Source: Phaseolus vulgaris
Lineage: Eukaryota; Streptophyta; Magnoliopsida; Fabales; Fabaceae
Assembly (NCBI RefSeq): GCF_000499845.2
Contig: NC_023758.2
Coordinates: 39,512,108 to 39,576,107, forward strand
Reading direction: 5' to 3'
DNA length: 64,000 nucleotides
The first letter of the stretch is position 1. Each line of letters begins with the position of its first letter. Positions 1 through 11,940 of the stretch are shown here, piece after piece. A model generated the notes under the pieces. It was not told the origin of the DNA. It saw nothing but the letters and a program-made list of their open reading frames with translations, and made no database searches. The translations under genes were made by a program, and so were the position numbers.

Positions 1-1435
1 ATCTTAAGGAATCAAAATATATATATAATTTTAAGAAAAAAATAAATATGTATATATATAATCCTTTTGTATTTTTTTCATTTTATCTATGTTAAGACTA
101 TTTTTTTTCAACATTCTCTATCTTTACCTAACACACGATCATTAGAGTTGATAACAACACACGAATACACAAAATAAGATAAGTTAGAGTTTTAAAATAT
201 TTCTTACATTTATATATTAAATTATACCCACATTGTATTCACATCTCATTTGTATATTTTAATGGATACAGTTTTAATTCAATCGTTAACATCTATAAAA
301 TTCAAGTGTTTAACACTCAACTTATTGTCTATATCTTATGTCACAAGTTGTTGACATCAACATTACAAACATTTGAATATACTTCTAAAAGACTCATGCG
401 TTGAATTAGATTCAGATTTGCACTTATCTGTCATATTACCTTCACTAAGTTATCACACAAGAAAGTTACATAATAAGAACACAATTCACTTATATGATAG
501 GATAAATCCCTATAAACTACCAGATACAGACTTTTCATGCTGCATATTAGATTTATGAACTTACTTCGACTCTTACTGTCTAATATTTTCCTTTATGTGA
601 ATCTACTATAAGTAGAGTTAGAATCATCTTCTTTAGAATTTCAAATTCAATATACAACCATAAACATCTCAACATAGTATTCCCTACCTTAAAATTATCA
701 TGTTCACAACATGCTACACGCCATATCACAATCATACCATCACAATTTTTCATTCATATGCATCCAACTCTTTTTAAATTCAATAAATTGAAATTCATTT
801 AATTAAAAACTCGAGACCTTTAATTGTTACAAGCCAAATTCATTGGGTAAGTTGTTTAAATAAAAACTTTTAGTGGTTTGGTCATTGGGTGAACCAAGTC
901 TTGTTGGACGAAATTCATTTAATTGAAAACTCTATAGCTTTAGTCGTTGGGCTAGATGTTTTTATGAAAAAAGCTCTCAATAGTATAATCTCTCAACAAA
1001 TATTTTGTTCGTTGGACGACTAAAAGTTATTAAGTGTGCTAACACATTTATTGAGTGAATGGAATGCTAGTTGAACGAAGTACAACATATACTTAAATTG
1101 TTAGACAAGTCAAGTGTTCACAAAGTATTTTTTAAAAACATGTTTTTAAATATCTCTAAATACTAAAATTTGTTTATTTAATTTAGTGTAAATTAATAAG
1201 TTATAAATATCCCATTAATAATTTCTCATGTATAAGATAATAAATAATTATTTCATCGTTATTAGAAGTTATCTTTCATTCTGACTTTTTTTAAAATAAA
1301 AAAGTATTACTTACATATAATATGTCATTATCATTGCTGTTAATCTTTATTCTATAAATTCTAAACGAAAACTTCCAAAAATAATTAATTATTAACATAA
1401 AAAAATAACATTAAATTATAACTTATCACATGATA
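1..1435. other. AT-rich intergenic DNA, no gene seen
   Basis: No long or spliced coding pattern is visible on either strand; the short ORFs have AT-driven composition. Positions 780-1000 contain two loosely similar stretches around the words AAATTCATTTAATT and AAAACTC, perhaps an old duplication. Confidence 0.6.
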
Positions 1436-2040
1436 CAAAGATAACATAACATTGTATTGTATTGAATTTCTAAGATAATATCTTATCCATCCCACCCTAT
1501 GTTTTTAGATGGCCATTAATTAATAATAAAAGTAATTTTAAGTATAAATTTAAAAATGATTAAATTTTAAGTAAAGGGGAGTTATTTATAATCTATTAGA
1601 TTATACCTATACAGAATAAAAATATATATAAATGTAAAAGATAATATTTGTAAGATATTACTATCAATTAAATTAATATTTTTAACTTTAATGCATTCAG
1701 AGTGTTTTGTAAGTATAAGCAGTTTCATTAGTTTTCTTAGTATTAAAGATATTGATTAACTTATAAAGATAACATTCTCTTGTAGTGAATTTGTATTACT
1801 ATCTTGTCCCTCTATATTTTATGTCATGGTGGCCATTTTTTAAAGTATAAATTTAAAAATTATTAAATTTCAACTCAACCAGAGTTTTGATGGAAAGATA
1901 CCTATAAAGAATAAAAATATATAAATATAAAAAGTATTAGTATGAATTGAATTAGTATTTTTAAATTAAATAATTGAGTTTTGTAAGTAGCTAGAAAAGG
2001 TTTAGTATATACTTTTTCATATTAAAGATATTCATTAACT
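1436..2040. repeat. Diverged tandem duplication of about 300 bp
   Basis: The stretch from about 1436 to 1760 and the stretch from about 1761 to 2040 share the same order of words: a block with AAAGATAACAT, then GGCCATT, then AAGTATAAATTTAAAAAT, then ACCTATA and AGAATAAAAATATATA, then ATTAGTATTTTTAA-like sequence. The copies are clearly diverged and AT-rich, so the borders are approximate. No coding content is seen. Confidence 0.4.
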
Positions 2041-2746
2041 CGGTTGGATGAAATTATTTAAAGAATTTCTTATATTTTTTTAATTATATATATATATATA
2101 TTAAATATTATATTAAAAAAAGTAATTAAACGAATACTTGATTAAAAAAATTAAGAATAAGAATTCAAATTTAGATCCGGCTTAAAGTACGTGTTTTTTT
2201 TAGCATTAAAAGAGGAATATATGCTATTACTCTTGGAGTAATAAAACATTATGCAGATGAAAAGATGTACAATGAGAAAATAAAGTTGTAAGATTATTTA
2301 ATCATTTGAAGAGAAATGCATTCAAACTTTTGCAAACCTTTTTGTCTCTCTCATAATATTTGTTTGTTTGGTTTAACAGAAATAGAAATTATTTTTATCT
2401 TCCCTTTTGGGTGGAAAGGGTAAGAAAAAACAAAACAAAAAATGACAAAATGTGTTTCTATAAATTTGCTGATATAGAAACTTTCTCTTTTGTTATATGT
2501 GAAAGGAGATGCATTGGCTAAAAATAAGGTGAAGAATTGATTAAGCATAGTAATAAATGAAAATCAAGAACGATGTGCATGCATGGTTACTTAGAACCTT
2601 GTAAATGCTTCCAAAGTGTGGGCATAGTGACAAATTAAGAAAATTAGCATAAAACAAAGTGGTTGTGCTAATTATGTAAGCTACTAGGTAAATCCTCCTA
2701 AATGTGAAACTTATCTTATCTTCTTTGTAATTAATTTGATAACTGT

Positions 2747-3305
2747 GGGTAGGATACTAATCATGAGATTTTATCATTATTAAATTAATTGCATATAATT
2801 GGGTACAATATCGTACAATATTACATACAATAATTGCATATAATTTGATAATTATTATTTTTTTAGTAGATGTAAGTGACAATTGTCCAAAGAGATTTGT
2901 TCTAATAATTCCAAAAAGATCAGCTTTAATTAGTTTTGTGAGATTATAAATTGTTTTTCTTAAATAAAGATTAAAATAATATCTAATTGGTGACTAAAGA
3001 GTGATAATTCATTAAGACACACAATACTATAAACATCTCCATATCCTCATCTAGATCATTCCAATTTTCGCTAACCACAAATTTTAATAATTGTCACTTC
3101 TATTAATAATTATCAAATTATATGCAATATTGTACGATATTTTACCCAATTATATGCAATTAAAATCTCATAATTAGTATCCTACCTAATTAGATTATAA
3201 TTTGGAGAGACTCTCTATATATATTTCTTATACCTGAAGTGATGTAACCATAAACATTTCTTCTTCTTACCATTTTTTATCAATTTGTAACATGGTATCA
3301 GAGCC
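2747..3305 (+). mobile_element. Degenerate copia-type 5' LTR with tRNA-iMet primer site
   Basis: The sequence ends in CA at 3292 and is followed at once by TGGTATCAGAGCC (3293-3305), which matches the primer-binding site complementary to plant initiator tRNA-Met used by most Ty1/copia elements. The LTR-like unit begins near a TG at about 2747. No gag or pol reading frame follows; the apparent ORF starting at 3292 is only the primer site read as codons. A partial direct copy of the first 200 bp lies at 4174-4375 and could be a truncated 3' LTR. Borders and target duplication are not certain. Confidence 0.5.
2750..3187. repeat. Long inverted repeat (arms about 130 bp)
   Basis: The left arm begins near 2750 with GGTAGGATACTAAT. 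The right arm ends near 3187 with the reverse complement, ATTAGTATCCTACC. Inside both arms the words GCATATAATTGGGTA, ATATCGTACAATATT and ATAATTTGATAATTATTA are shared in inverted order. The unit lies inside the LTR-like region, so it may be an older miniature element or part of LTR structure; no flanking duplication was found. Confidence 0.55.
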
Positions 3306-4173
3306 ATTTCGAACCTATCCTAACGAGTATTTGTTGGATTTAAGAGAGAAAGTTCAATTTTCTTTACCAACATTTTGTTACAACATCTTTAGTAGTCACT
3401 TCTTGTATTTTAGAAGTAATATATTTTTTTATTTTTTATCAGTACAATTTGAATTGATATATTTTTCAGGGTATTGGGAGATATAGAAAGACATTAGCAA
3501 GTAGTAGTAGATTGATGATCTAATATTTTGATAATTTTTACGTTGGAGCACATCAACATGTCTTATTTTATTCATTCATTCTATTTTTCTATTAAAAAAA
3601 ATTGTTATAAAACGTAAAATTCTAATTATATATTATAACTTTTTATTCCATTATAATGACTATAATAGAATATAAATTTTAATTTATTATCTCACTTTTA
3701 ATCAATTTAGAATATTCAGATTTTCTCTATTATTTATATATGTTTTGTTATATGAAAATTCAAAAAATTTCGGTAGAAAATCTTTATTATATACATCTCA
3801 TGTAGAGTAATTGAGCATTTTTGTACTCCTGAATAAACCATTTTAAACCTTCCCTAATGTTTTGTTAATACCAACACATTAAAATAATTATTGGATAGAA
3901 TATATTATATCAAGATATTCTAACATTATAATTATTGGTAGTAGAGAGAGTTGTACTAGGTGACCTAAATTCATTGAACAAAGTTTTCATTACACCACCA
4001 TTGGCAAATGCTTATTCATTTTGATCACTCATTCAATTGCCACTGCTCAATATTACTGTGTCTCAGTGAACACGATTGACCACAGAGTAGTGCTCTAATC
4101 TAAAATATTTTGAGGTACAAAATTTCAAAGAAGATATGATAACTTTCACCAGTATCCTTATTAATCATGAGAT
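3306..4173. other. Non-coding AT-rich DNA behind the copia primer site
   Basis: This is where gag would be expected if the copia element were whole. No reading frame resembling gag or pol is visible, so the element is empty or heavily decayed. Confidence 0.5.
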
Positions 4174-4375
4174 TTTGAGGTAGGATACTAATCATTAGAT
4201 TTTATCATTATTAAATTAATTACATATAATTGGGTATAATATCGTACAATATTGCATATAATAATTGCATATAATTTGATAATTATTATTTTCTTAATAG
4301 ATGTAAGTGACAATTGTCCAAAAGACTTGTTCTAATAATTCCATTCCAAAAACATCAGCTTTAATTATAAGAAGA
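4174..4375 (+). repeat. Partial direct copy of the 2750 repeat
   Basis: The unit starts with GGTAGGATACTAATCAT and runs almost in parallel with 2750-2945, including GTAAGTGACAATTGTCC and the ATCAGCTTTAATTA block. It then diverges. It is either a truncated 3' LTR of the copia remnant or a second copy of the inverted-repeat element with one arm lost. Confidence 0.6.
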
Positions 4376-4894
4376 CTTAATAAAGAAAATCTTAAATCCT
4401 TTATAAATATTTACCTATTTGATCATTTTATGACAATTTTAGTAGCAGTGCATTTCTAAAAAAGGACAGTAAAAAAATGTGATGAATAAGAAAAAAATAA
4501 TTGAACACAAAAACAAATATCCCATAGAGAGTTTCTATGATGGATGAATTATATTTATGACAATAAATCATCATGAATTATAGCATTAGATATCAAAATT
4601 AAAGTTAATTTCGTCCCTTTCTTTATTAAAGTTAATGTAGTTTCAACTTTTTAAAAAATATTCAATATCAGATTGATTTTTGCCCTTTAAAATAGGAATG
4701 AAAAAAAATAATTATGCCAATTATAAAAAAAAGTGTATTATTATAATTTTTAATAAAAAAATCACTTTGATTTCATAATCTACACCATTTAAAATTAATT
4801 AGGATGACAAGAATTGAATTTTTGTCTTAAAAATACAAAATAAATTTGTATATATAATGTTTACGTGACTCTCACTTCTTCCAATTTTGTAACG

Positions 4895-5215
4895 TTATAA
4901 ATATGTACTGGGAAGTGTGTGGACCTCGATAGTTAGAGAGATTTGGTGTCATATGAACAAGGTTCTTTTTAAAGGAGGTGTAGTGGATCATTCTGAAATC
5001 TCCACTTTGGCTCAAGTCTTGCAGTGAGATTATATTAGGTTTGTTTTGAGTTTGTACGGGTTTGTACGAGTTTTTTAGTGTATATTTTTTTTTGTCTCTC
5101 TCATTTTGTTGGTTTGGGAGACCTGTTGATTCATATTATATAGGTATGTACAAGGTTGAACCCTTGTAGTTACTGTTATTCTATCCTTATTGTTTATAAA
5201 AAAAAGGACAAATAT
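4895..5215 (+). pseudogene. 3' end of a LINE-type reverse transcriptase ORF (fragment)
   Basis: Read on the plus strand from about 4903, the translation contains SVWTSIVREIWCHMNKVLFK followed by a GGVVDHSEI..LAQ segment and a stop near 5025. This resembles the C-terminal tail of plant non-LTR retrotransposon polymerases (W-RN-hydrophobic-F-G-D-E-LAQ pattern). About 170 bp of 3' tail follows, ending in an A-rich stretch near 5200. Only this fragment remains; the upstream RT domain is absent. Assigned from motif memory, without a search. Confidence 0.5.
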
Positions 5216-6554
5216 TTGAGTTAAAAAAATAAATTTATATTTTTAAATTTTTTTTGGTTAAATTTATCATACTTAACTAAGCTGACGTCAATCATATATC
5301 ACATTTTTATTTAAAAAATAATAAAAAACAAACAATAATGTTTGTGTGTTTATTAAATTAATATAAAATATTATTTAAATATATTTTATAATTATAAAAA
5401 AAAATTCTGGATCCTTTTTAGTCATGAACCTTGAAGTTAGGCAAATAGAAAACTTTTATTAAAATATTCTTTTCTATTTTATTTTCGTAATTTTCGCACT
5501 TTTAAAAACAACAATTATTACACCTTGTAAGCATATTTATGTCTACCTGTATTTGTGAACGATTACAATTTATAGTTTGTAACTCCTTTAATTACAATTG
5601 AATAATATTTTATCTTACCTGTTTTGGTGATAATTTAAAATAATTTAGATTAGTGCGAGTATTTATTTAGAGTGATATTAAAATAAAATTATAATTATTA
5701 CATTAAAATATGTAAATGACAATCAATTTGAAAAATTATAAAAAAATTAAATACATAAAGTAAAATGAAAGAAGTAATTAATTCAATAATATAAAAATTT
5801 CATTTATCGCCATAATTAAAGTGATCAAATTAAATTAAATGGATGTAATTTAGTGTGAACCTTTAATTTGAGACTTTGGTGTGATATATATATATATATA
5901 TTACTTAATTTATGGAAATAGTTTGACTAACATTTAAGAAGGAGAGAGTGAAGAACACATACTTATTGGCTCTTCTCCAGAGTTGATATTTATTATTGTG
6001 TTGATTTGAGATTGGTTCCTCGATCCTATGCACCTTAAATGCTTATTAAATTTGATCACGGACATACCTATATTTATTCCGAGATAGCCACATTCAAGTC
6101 TGTTACTTCTCACCTTTTCAATTCAGTATCTTTTTAAAGTTTTTTTTATTTATCTTTCACTTAGTTTTTAATTAATATACAAAAATTATATAAAATTTTA
6201 CTTAAATTAACAAAAATATATTTTAATTATTAAAAAAGAGAGCAATACTTTAAAAAAGAAGTTGACGAGATATAATTTTATTGGATTTTATGTTGCGTTT
6301 GGAGTATTTTTTTTCATAAAATTTTTATGTTAAGTATTATTATGAAACTTAACATCTCAGTTAGACCGACATTCAAAATAACAATAATTATTTGTTATCA
6401 TATAAAAAAATATTGTTAAAACAAAAAAAAAAAGATAGAAAAAAAAATGAAAGGATTAGACCAAAATTCATATGTTAACAAAAATGATATATATGTAAAC
6501 TATACCTATTCATAAAGAATTCTAAGAATAAACTAGATGTAAGTCTATTATATC
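5216..6554. other. AT-rich intergenic DNA
   Basis: No gene is supported. A short (TA)n tract lies at about 5886-5902. The stretch 5940-6130 is less AT-rich but has no coding pattern that I recognise. Confidence 0.55.
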
Positions 6555-7510
6555 AATGAAATAAATCTCTACGAATGAATCCTAAGTTAGTCAATTTATC
6601 CCCACATGCATTCCTTTCACAAAATTCACAAAAAATATGAGTAATCATAAACCTTATTTTTCCACAGTAATTAAGACAAATGTTCCACCGATTACGAAGC
6701 ATCTACGAAACCTTAGTTCTAGTAGTAAATGCACCACTAACTAAGACAAAATCACATTTAATCCATACATTAGTAAGACCCATCTTTTAAGCTTCCTCCA
6801 TAGTATATATAACTCCAAAAAACTCAGCAACCAAAACAGTTTGAATGTCAATAAGCACATAAAAACTACCAATAAACTTTCTCATACTCCCACGGAAAAT
6901 ACCTCCACAAGTAGCAAGACCAGGATAACCCCTAGCCGCACCATCAGTGTTAATTTTAACTCAACCTGGTGAAGAAAACTTCCATCTAGCAGGAAGATGA
7001 CGAAAAAATTTACCACTACAAGTATTAATACCAAAAAACTTAATCACGTTAAAATCCAACATATCATTTTTCATACATATCATTTTTCATTGAAGTTTTA
7101 GACGAATTTCCAAATAGACACATGAGATCTTTAATGACCGAAATAGCACAAGAAACATCAATCTTATCCTGAAATCTTGCATAATTCCTCATACACCATA
7201 TCATCCAAATAGAAAAAGTGATCACAACAAGCTTAATCAATTTAACCAAAAGACTATCATCACTCTTAATAAAAGAAAGAAGATCATCCTCATTGGAGAA
7301 ATGAAAATTAATAAAAATCTATCAAACCCAACTCCAAATATGTAAAATAGTAGAACATTCAAAAAATAAATGCTGAATAAATTCTTTTTGTTATACACAA
7401 AGCGAACACATAGAACATATATGCAAACCTTTATTTTGAATATGCTGATATGTGTGAAGTTTTCCAAAGTACTAGAGTTTTGAAAGGAGAAATATATAAA
7501 GATCAAATGA
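6555..7510 (-). pseudogene. Decayed LINE fragment: zf-RVT and RNase H-like region
   Basis: Reading the minus strand downward, 7510-7240 resembles the zinc-binding zf-RVT region of plant LINE polymerases (ICSMCSLC motif in one frame). 7237-7064 gives an IWMIWCMRNYARFQ segment. About 6965-6600 gives VKINTDGAARGYPGLATCGG, the start of the RNase H-like (RVT_3) domain with its first Asp, ending in an ERNACGDKL-like motif. Frames change and several in-frame stops interrupt it, including one just before VKINTDG. It is a dead 3' part of a non-LTR element. Confidence 0.6.
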
Positions 7511-8845
7511 TTTTACCGTAACCAAAATAAACTCCTAGATTAAAAAAAAAAAGTCTAGCCGATTAAGATATAATAGGAAATCAATAATAAACATGTTATT
7601 GAAATTCTAAAAAAGATAAAATTGAATATTTTCTTTTTCTAAATTGAGAGAGATTAGAAATAACAGAGAAAGTAACTTCTAATATTCATCATACATCTTG
7701 TACTCTTAACATTTACTGTGTTAATGATATTTTTCTGAAGCTATATTTTCTATTATGGAGAGTTTAAGTAGTTGAGATTGCTTAATTAGATGCATAATTT
7801 AAAATTGTTGTTCAGACCATGCTAGCCTTTTCTTCTTTATCTATTTGGCACAAACAACCGTAAACAATACATATTCAATGAATAATAAATACATAATGAA
7901 TGAAGATATTGTCCCACTTTTCTTGTAGTATTTGGTAGCTATTCAATTCAAGAGCCTGGACTTTTTAATGCAGTTTCCATTCTTAGCTAATGAGTACATT
8001 AAACAGAGAAAGAAAAAGTAATAATTTTCCATTTCAATCCATGGTTAATCAATATATATTAAATATATAATAAACTATTATATACTTTTAGTTCTTGATT
8101 ATTAAATACTAATTTAGTTCCTATAATTTAGTGTATTAAGTATATTATTGAATTAAATATATAATATACTATAATATTTTAAAGAGTTATGCCTTTTTAT
8201 TTTAATTATGATTTAAATATGAATTTAGTTTATTTGATTTAGTAATGTTTTCCTTTTAGTTTTCTTTAGTCCGTGGCATTTTTAAATATTTGTTTCCTTA
8301 AAAGTTTGTAAAAGAACAATAAGAGACTAACTCTTCACCCTTAACTAGAAAGATTAAATTAATTTATCTTTATTTCTTAAAAGAAAATTAGTCAAACAAA
8401 AACTGACCAAAATAACACATGTTTTCAAAGAAACCTTCATCATAGATAGTTTAAAAGAAAAAAAAAAAAAAAATCAAAGGTGGACGCTCTTATAAAGCTC
8501 CATAAAGCCATTTCTGTGAAATATTATAGCACAAAAGTGAGTAGCCTTTTAAAAATGGTTATGATAATGTGGCACTCTTACAGTATGCCACGTGTTGAGC
8601 TTAGAGTGAGAAACGTCACCTCTTTTAAACTACTTTTAGTAAATTTTAAATTGTTTTTTAAGAAAAAATCGTATCCGTGGCAAAAGTAACGGTGGAAGTG
8701 GTTCCATTTGTAGTATTTATAGATTCTAATTCTTTCTTTTCTATTAAATATTTTTTTTTATCTTTTAAATTAAAATATAAGAATAAAAAATACTGCTTGA
8801 AAATTAATAAATATATTGAATAATAAACTAATAAAATCATAAAAT
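7511..8845. other. AT-rich intergenic DNA, left flank of the Tat element
   Basis: No coding signal is supported on either strand. The stretch includes a 17-base A-run near 8457-8474. The last five bases before the element (8846-8850, CAAAT) are the left target-site duplication. Confidence 0.55.
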
Positions 8846-8850
8846 CAAAT

Positions 8851-9308
8851 TGTTCTCGAACTAGGTTGGGGACTGGGAGAACTATTGTCTTCGGATGTCA
8901 CTCGGTCGGTCGTGTCTCACGTTCCTCCTTCGGTCTTCTTCGTCGAACGGCTCCTCAGGCTGGTGGGGTACCTGCAGATGGCACTCCAACGCTCAAGTCA
9001 GTGGGGTATCGTATTCGACTGGTTAGAATACTGTAGATAATGACGTACCTTCTTCCTTGGAATGTGTGATATTTATATTATCTTGATGGGCCCTTGCTGT
9101 TGGGCCGGATTAGGGGGTTGTTTAGCGATTAGGGTTGGATTAGGTCATTTCCTAACCATGGGTTGACCTTTGCTAATTGGGTCAACCTTTGACTTGAGCA
9201 CCTTGTGTCGGTCGGCAACACATGACACGTGGTCGACCTCGTACCTTAAAGTAGGGTCTTAACGCATGGATTGACCGGGTCCATGTACCGGTCGGTCATC
9301 CCGGTACA
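8851..9308 (-). repeat. 3' LTR of the Tat-type element
   Basis: 458 bp, 16 mismatches by eye against the 5' LTR and no indels. Many differences are C/T or G/A, which fits methylation-driven decay. Preceded by CAAAT at 8846-8850. Confidence 0.93.
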
Positions 9309-9321
9309 GTTGTCTCCCAGG
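9309..9321 (-). other. Polypurine tract of the Tat-type element
   Basis: The minus strand immediately before the 3' LTR reads CCTGGGAGACAAC, a short purine-rich run in the position where plus-strand priming occurs. Confidence 0.5.
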
Positions 9322-9532
9322 CTCGAGAGATGGTACAGCCGAAGAGTCTGAAGAATGGGCCTCGGGCGGATTGTGTAATGATGGGTGAAGTGATGTTTGG
9401 GGGCGCCTGAGCGATTGACGTGACGCGCATTAATGAGGGGGTTTTCTGGGCGCCAAGTGATGCGAACCGTTGGATCAAGCGAATCCAACGGTTGAGGTTC
9501 TTGCGACGTTTGGGATTCCGAGGTCCTCCCGG

Positions 9533-9542
9533 GCTATAAATA
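9533..9542 (+). promoter_or_regulatory. TATA box of the antisense gene
   Basis: GCTATAAATA lies about 108 bp upstream of the ATG at 9650. The surrounding DNA is GC-rich, so a TATA box here is unlikely to be background. It points at the plus-strand gene, that is antisense to the retroelement. Confidence 0.65.
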
Positions 9543-9649
9543 GGGGCTGGGAACAGTGGTGTTTCACGCGTTATCTTTGTTTGAGCTCCGACACCTCGAA
9601 TCAATCCGACCAATCTCAGTTGCCTTCTTCGTTCGTCCAAAGGTTAGTC

Positions 9650-11592
9650 ATGTCTGCTCCTTCTGAGTCTCCCCCCGCTTGTTCGTCGTCTTCTTCTTCT
9701 TCTTCTTCTTCTTCTTCCGGCCAAGCCGTCTCGGTCGGAGATGTTGGGAGGGTCCCTTCTCCAGGGTTGGTAAGGGAAGACGCTGGCAATGCGTCTGACC
9801 GTTCGGCCCCTTTTGAGGGGCCGCGACCCCATGTGGGGTCGGCTTGGGTTGATCCCCGAGTGTGTGAGGTGTCGTCCTCCTTTCATACCGATGCCTCCGT
9901 TGTCGAGTTTTTGGATGAGGTTCCCGTTTTGAAGGCTTCGGCCGAGGAATCTTTGTTGGCGTTTGGCCCTTGTTCTTTGGGGGACCGTGTGTACAGGGAG
10001 CGGTCATCTACCGAGCCTCCCTTTTTCTTTATGTATAGTTGTCTTTTTGCGGACCTGCATGTGTCCCTTCCATTTGATGCCTTCACGGCCGGGGTCCTGA
10101 AGGAGCTGAATGAGGCTCCGACCCAGCTTCACCCCAACTCGTGGGCGTTTATGCAAGCGTTTCGCATTGTTTGCCGGACGTTTGGGTTGCGTCCTCTCCC
10201 TTCTTGTTTTCTCCATTTTTATTCCTCATATCCGGCCAAGCTTGCTAGTTGGCAATCGCTGGTCAGCCGGGCGGATAGTGTGTTGTTCAAACCCTTCACG
10301 ACCTCTTACAAGAACTTTAAAGAGAAGTTCTTTAAAGTGTACGTGGAGCCGGCGGGGACACGCTACTTTTTTGACGAGGTCGGCCAATCTCGTTTCCCGC
10401 TTTTTTGGTCGAGGAGTCCGACGAAGATAACGGATTGGCCTTGGCCGGCACATCCGAGCGAGCATGAGTGGCTCATTTTTGCTTTGTTTGATAGCCTCCC
10501 CAGGAAGCTCCCCGCCCGACGGCTCATGTCGCTGTACAATGCGACCGATCGCGCGGAGGCTTTCGAGGGTATGCTTTTTTCACGCATTGTTTATTTTGTT
10601 TGTTGTACTTGTGCTGACCGGTCCCTTACTGTTTGATTTGCAGAAATCGCGAAGAGAAAAATCCCTCAAGTTGTCGGGATGCTACATTCGTTCAAGAACA
10701 AATTGAACGAGAAGAGGGGGGCCACCAGCGCCAAGCCCCGTGTGGAAGAGGGTGCCCGGGCGGGGCCCTCAAAGAAACGTGGCCGCGAAGGCGGCAATAT
10801 TGCCCGTACCGTGCGGGCGGTGGGACAGATGCCCACTCCTCCTCCAGCTCGGTCAGCTAGACCGACTTCCCCACCCACCGATGAGTTCAACCGTCCTATT
10901 CCAACGGAGGTGGCGGTGCCCTTGGCCTCCTCGGGCGGATCAACGCGTTGGTGGGGGGTGACCGGTCCTTCTCACGGGCTGTGAGCTTCAAGTTGCCCCC
11001 CAACATCGAGGGGGAGATTAGGTCGGTCCCCGACAACGACCTTCTTGACGGCGGTATCGAGATGATATGCCGAGGTCTAGTCTTGGCCCGCCGAGGGGTC
11101 GACGCTCGGAGGAGCCGAGTCGAGGACATATCGCGCCTCGAGCACGATCTTCAAGAGGTCGGGCACAACCTGAAGCAGGCCGTGGAGGCCAACACAATTT
11201 ACGAAAAGAAGTTGTGTGCGCAAGCGGCCGAGCTGGAGCTGCGCCATAACAGGTTGGCCGAGCTGGAGAAGGCCGATGCCGACAAAGTCGCGGAGGTTAT
11301 TCTCCTTCGGGCCACCCTGATGGGGGAGGAAGCTGCGGCCGAGCGTGAGGCAAAGAGGGCGGCCGAGGCTGAAGTTTTGAAGACCATGGAGGACACCATG
11401 GTACTTATTGGTCAAAGCTTCGACCTTGCCGTCCGTCAGGCCGAAGTGCTCTACGGCGGTCCACCTCCTTCTGGTCAATTTGACCAAGACATGGAGGTTG
11501 TGGATGGCAGTTTGGTTCCTGCGACGGCCGGCCCTCCTGCTGACGAAGCTGAAGCTGATTCCTCTAATGAGGTTTTGAATATTGTAGATTAG
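9650..11592 (+). CDS. Antisense extra gene of the Tat element (plant transposon-protein domain plus coiled coil), frameshifted
   Basis: Exon 1 runs from the ATG at 9650 to 10568. An intron at 10569-10643 (75 bp, T-rich, GTATGC...TTTGCAG) joins in frame to exon 2 at 10644. Exon 1 encodes a serine run made by a TCT microsatellite (9684-9717), then a conserved-looking region with LHPNSWAFMQAF and WLIFALFDSLPRK motifs. This resembles the putative gypsy-type transposon domain (Pfam PF04195) found in plant retroelements. Exon 2 begins with a basic stretch. A one-base shift in a G run near 10951-10956 moves the frame; without it a stop comes at 10982-10984. The downstream frame to the stop at 11590-11592 encodes a long Ala/Glu/Leu-rich coiled coil with an acidic tail. 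A TATA box (9533) and AATAAA (11654) frame the unit. Function unknown; intact length would be about 620 residues. It may be a pseudogene, or the shift may be a sequencing error. Confidence 0.7.
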
Positions 11593-11653
11593 GCGGTCAG
11601 CTTTTAATTTTGAACCCTTGGGGTCGGGGTGTGGCCCCCACCTCTTTTTATTT

Positions 11654-11659
11654 AATAAA
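11654..11659 (+). terminator. Poly(A) signal of the antisense gene
   Basis: AATAAA lies 62 bp past the stop codon at 11592 in a T-rich stretch within otherwise GC-rich DNA. Confidence 0.5.
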
Positions 11660-11940
11660 ATGGGTTTTCCTTCAATTGTTTTTGTTATTTTCGGACGAAC
11701 GGGCCTTTACGAGCCGAGTGGGTTGGAATAATCAATCTTAAACCGTGGGAAAATTAACTGAGTAAAAAGAACTAAGTAATCGGTCGGTAGATGAAATCAA
11801 CTGAGTGGCTCGTGATAATTAAAATCAACCAAGTGATTGTAACGGACTTCGATCAGTCGGTCGCTCTTTAGCGAATTTGATTTAGACGAATTTTATTGAT
11901 GTTTATCTGAACCGGGGTTCTTGCCGAACGTTGTGTGTGC

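Noticed and set aside
3292..3486. 64-codon plus-strand ORF
   Set aside because: Its first codons are the copia primer-binding site; the rest is T-rich with no domain.
9644..10007. Minus-strand Arg/Lys-rich ORFs
   Set aside because: Shadow of the serine-run coding microsatellite in the antisense gene of the Tat element.
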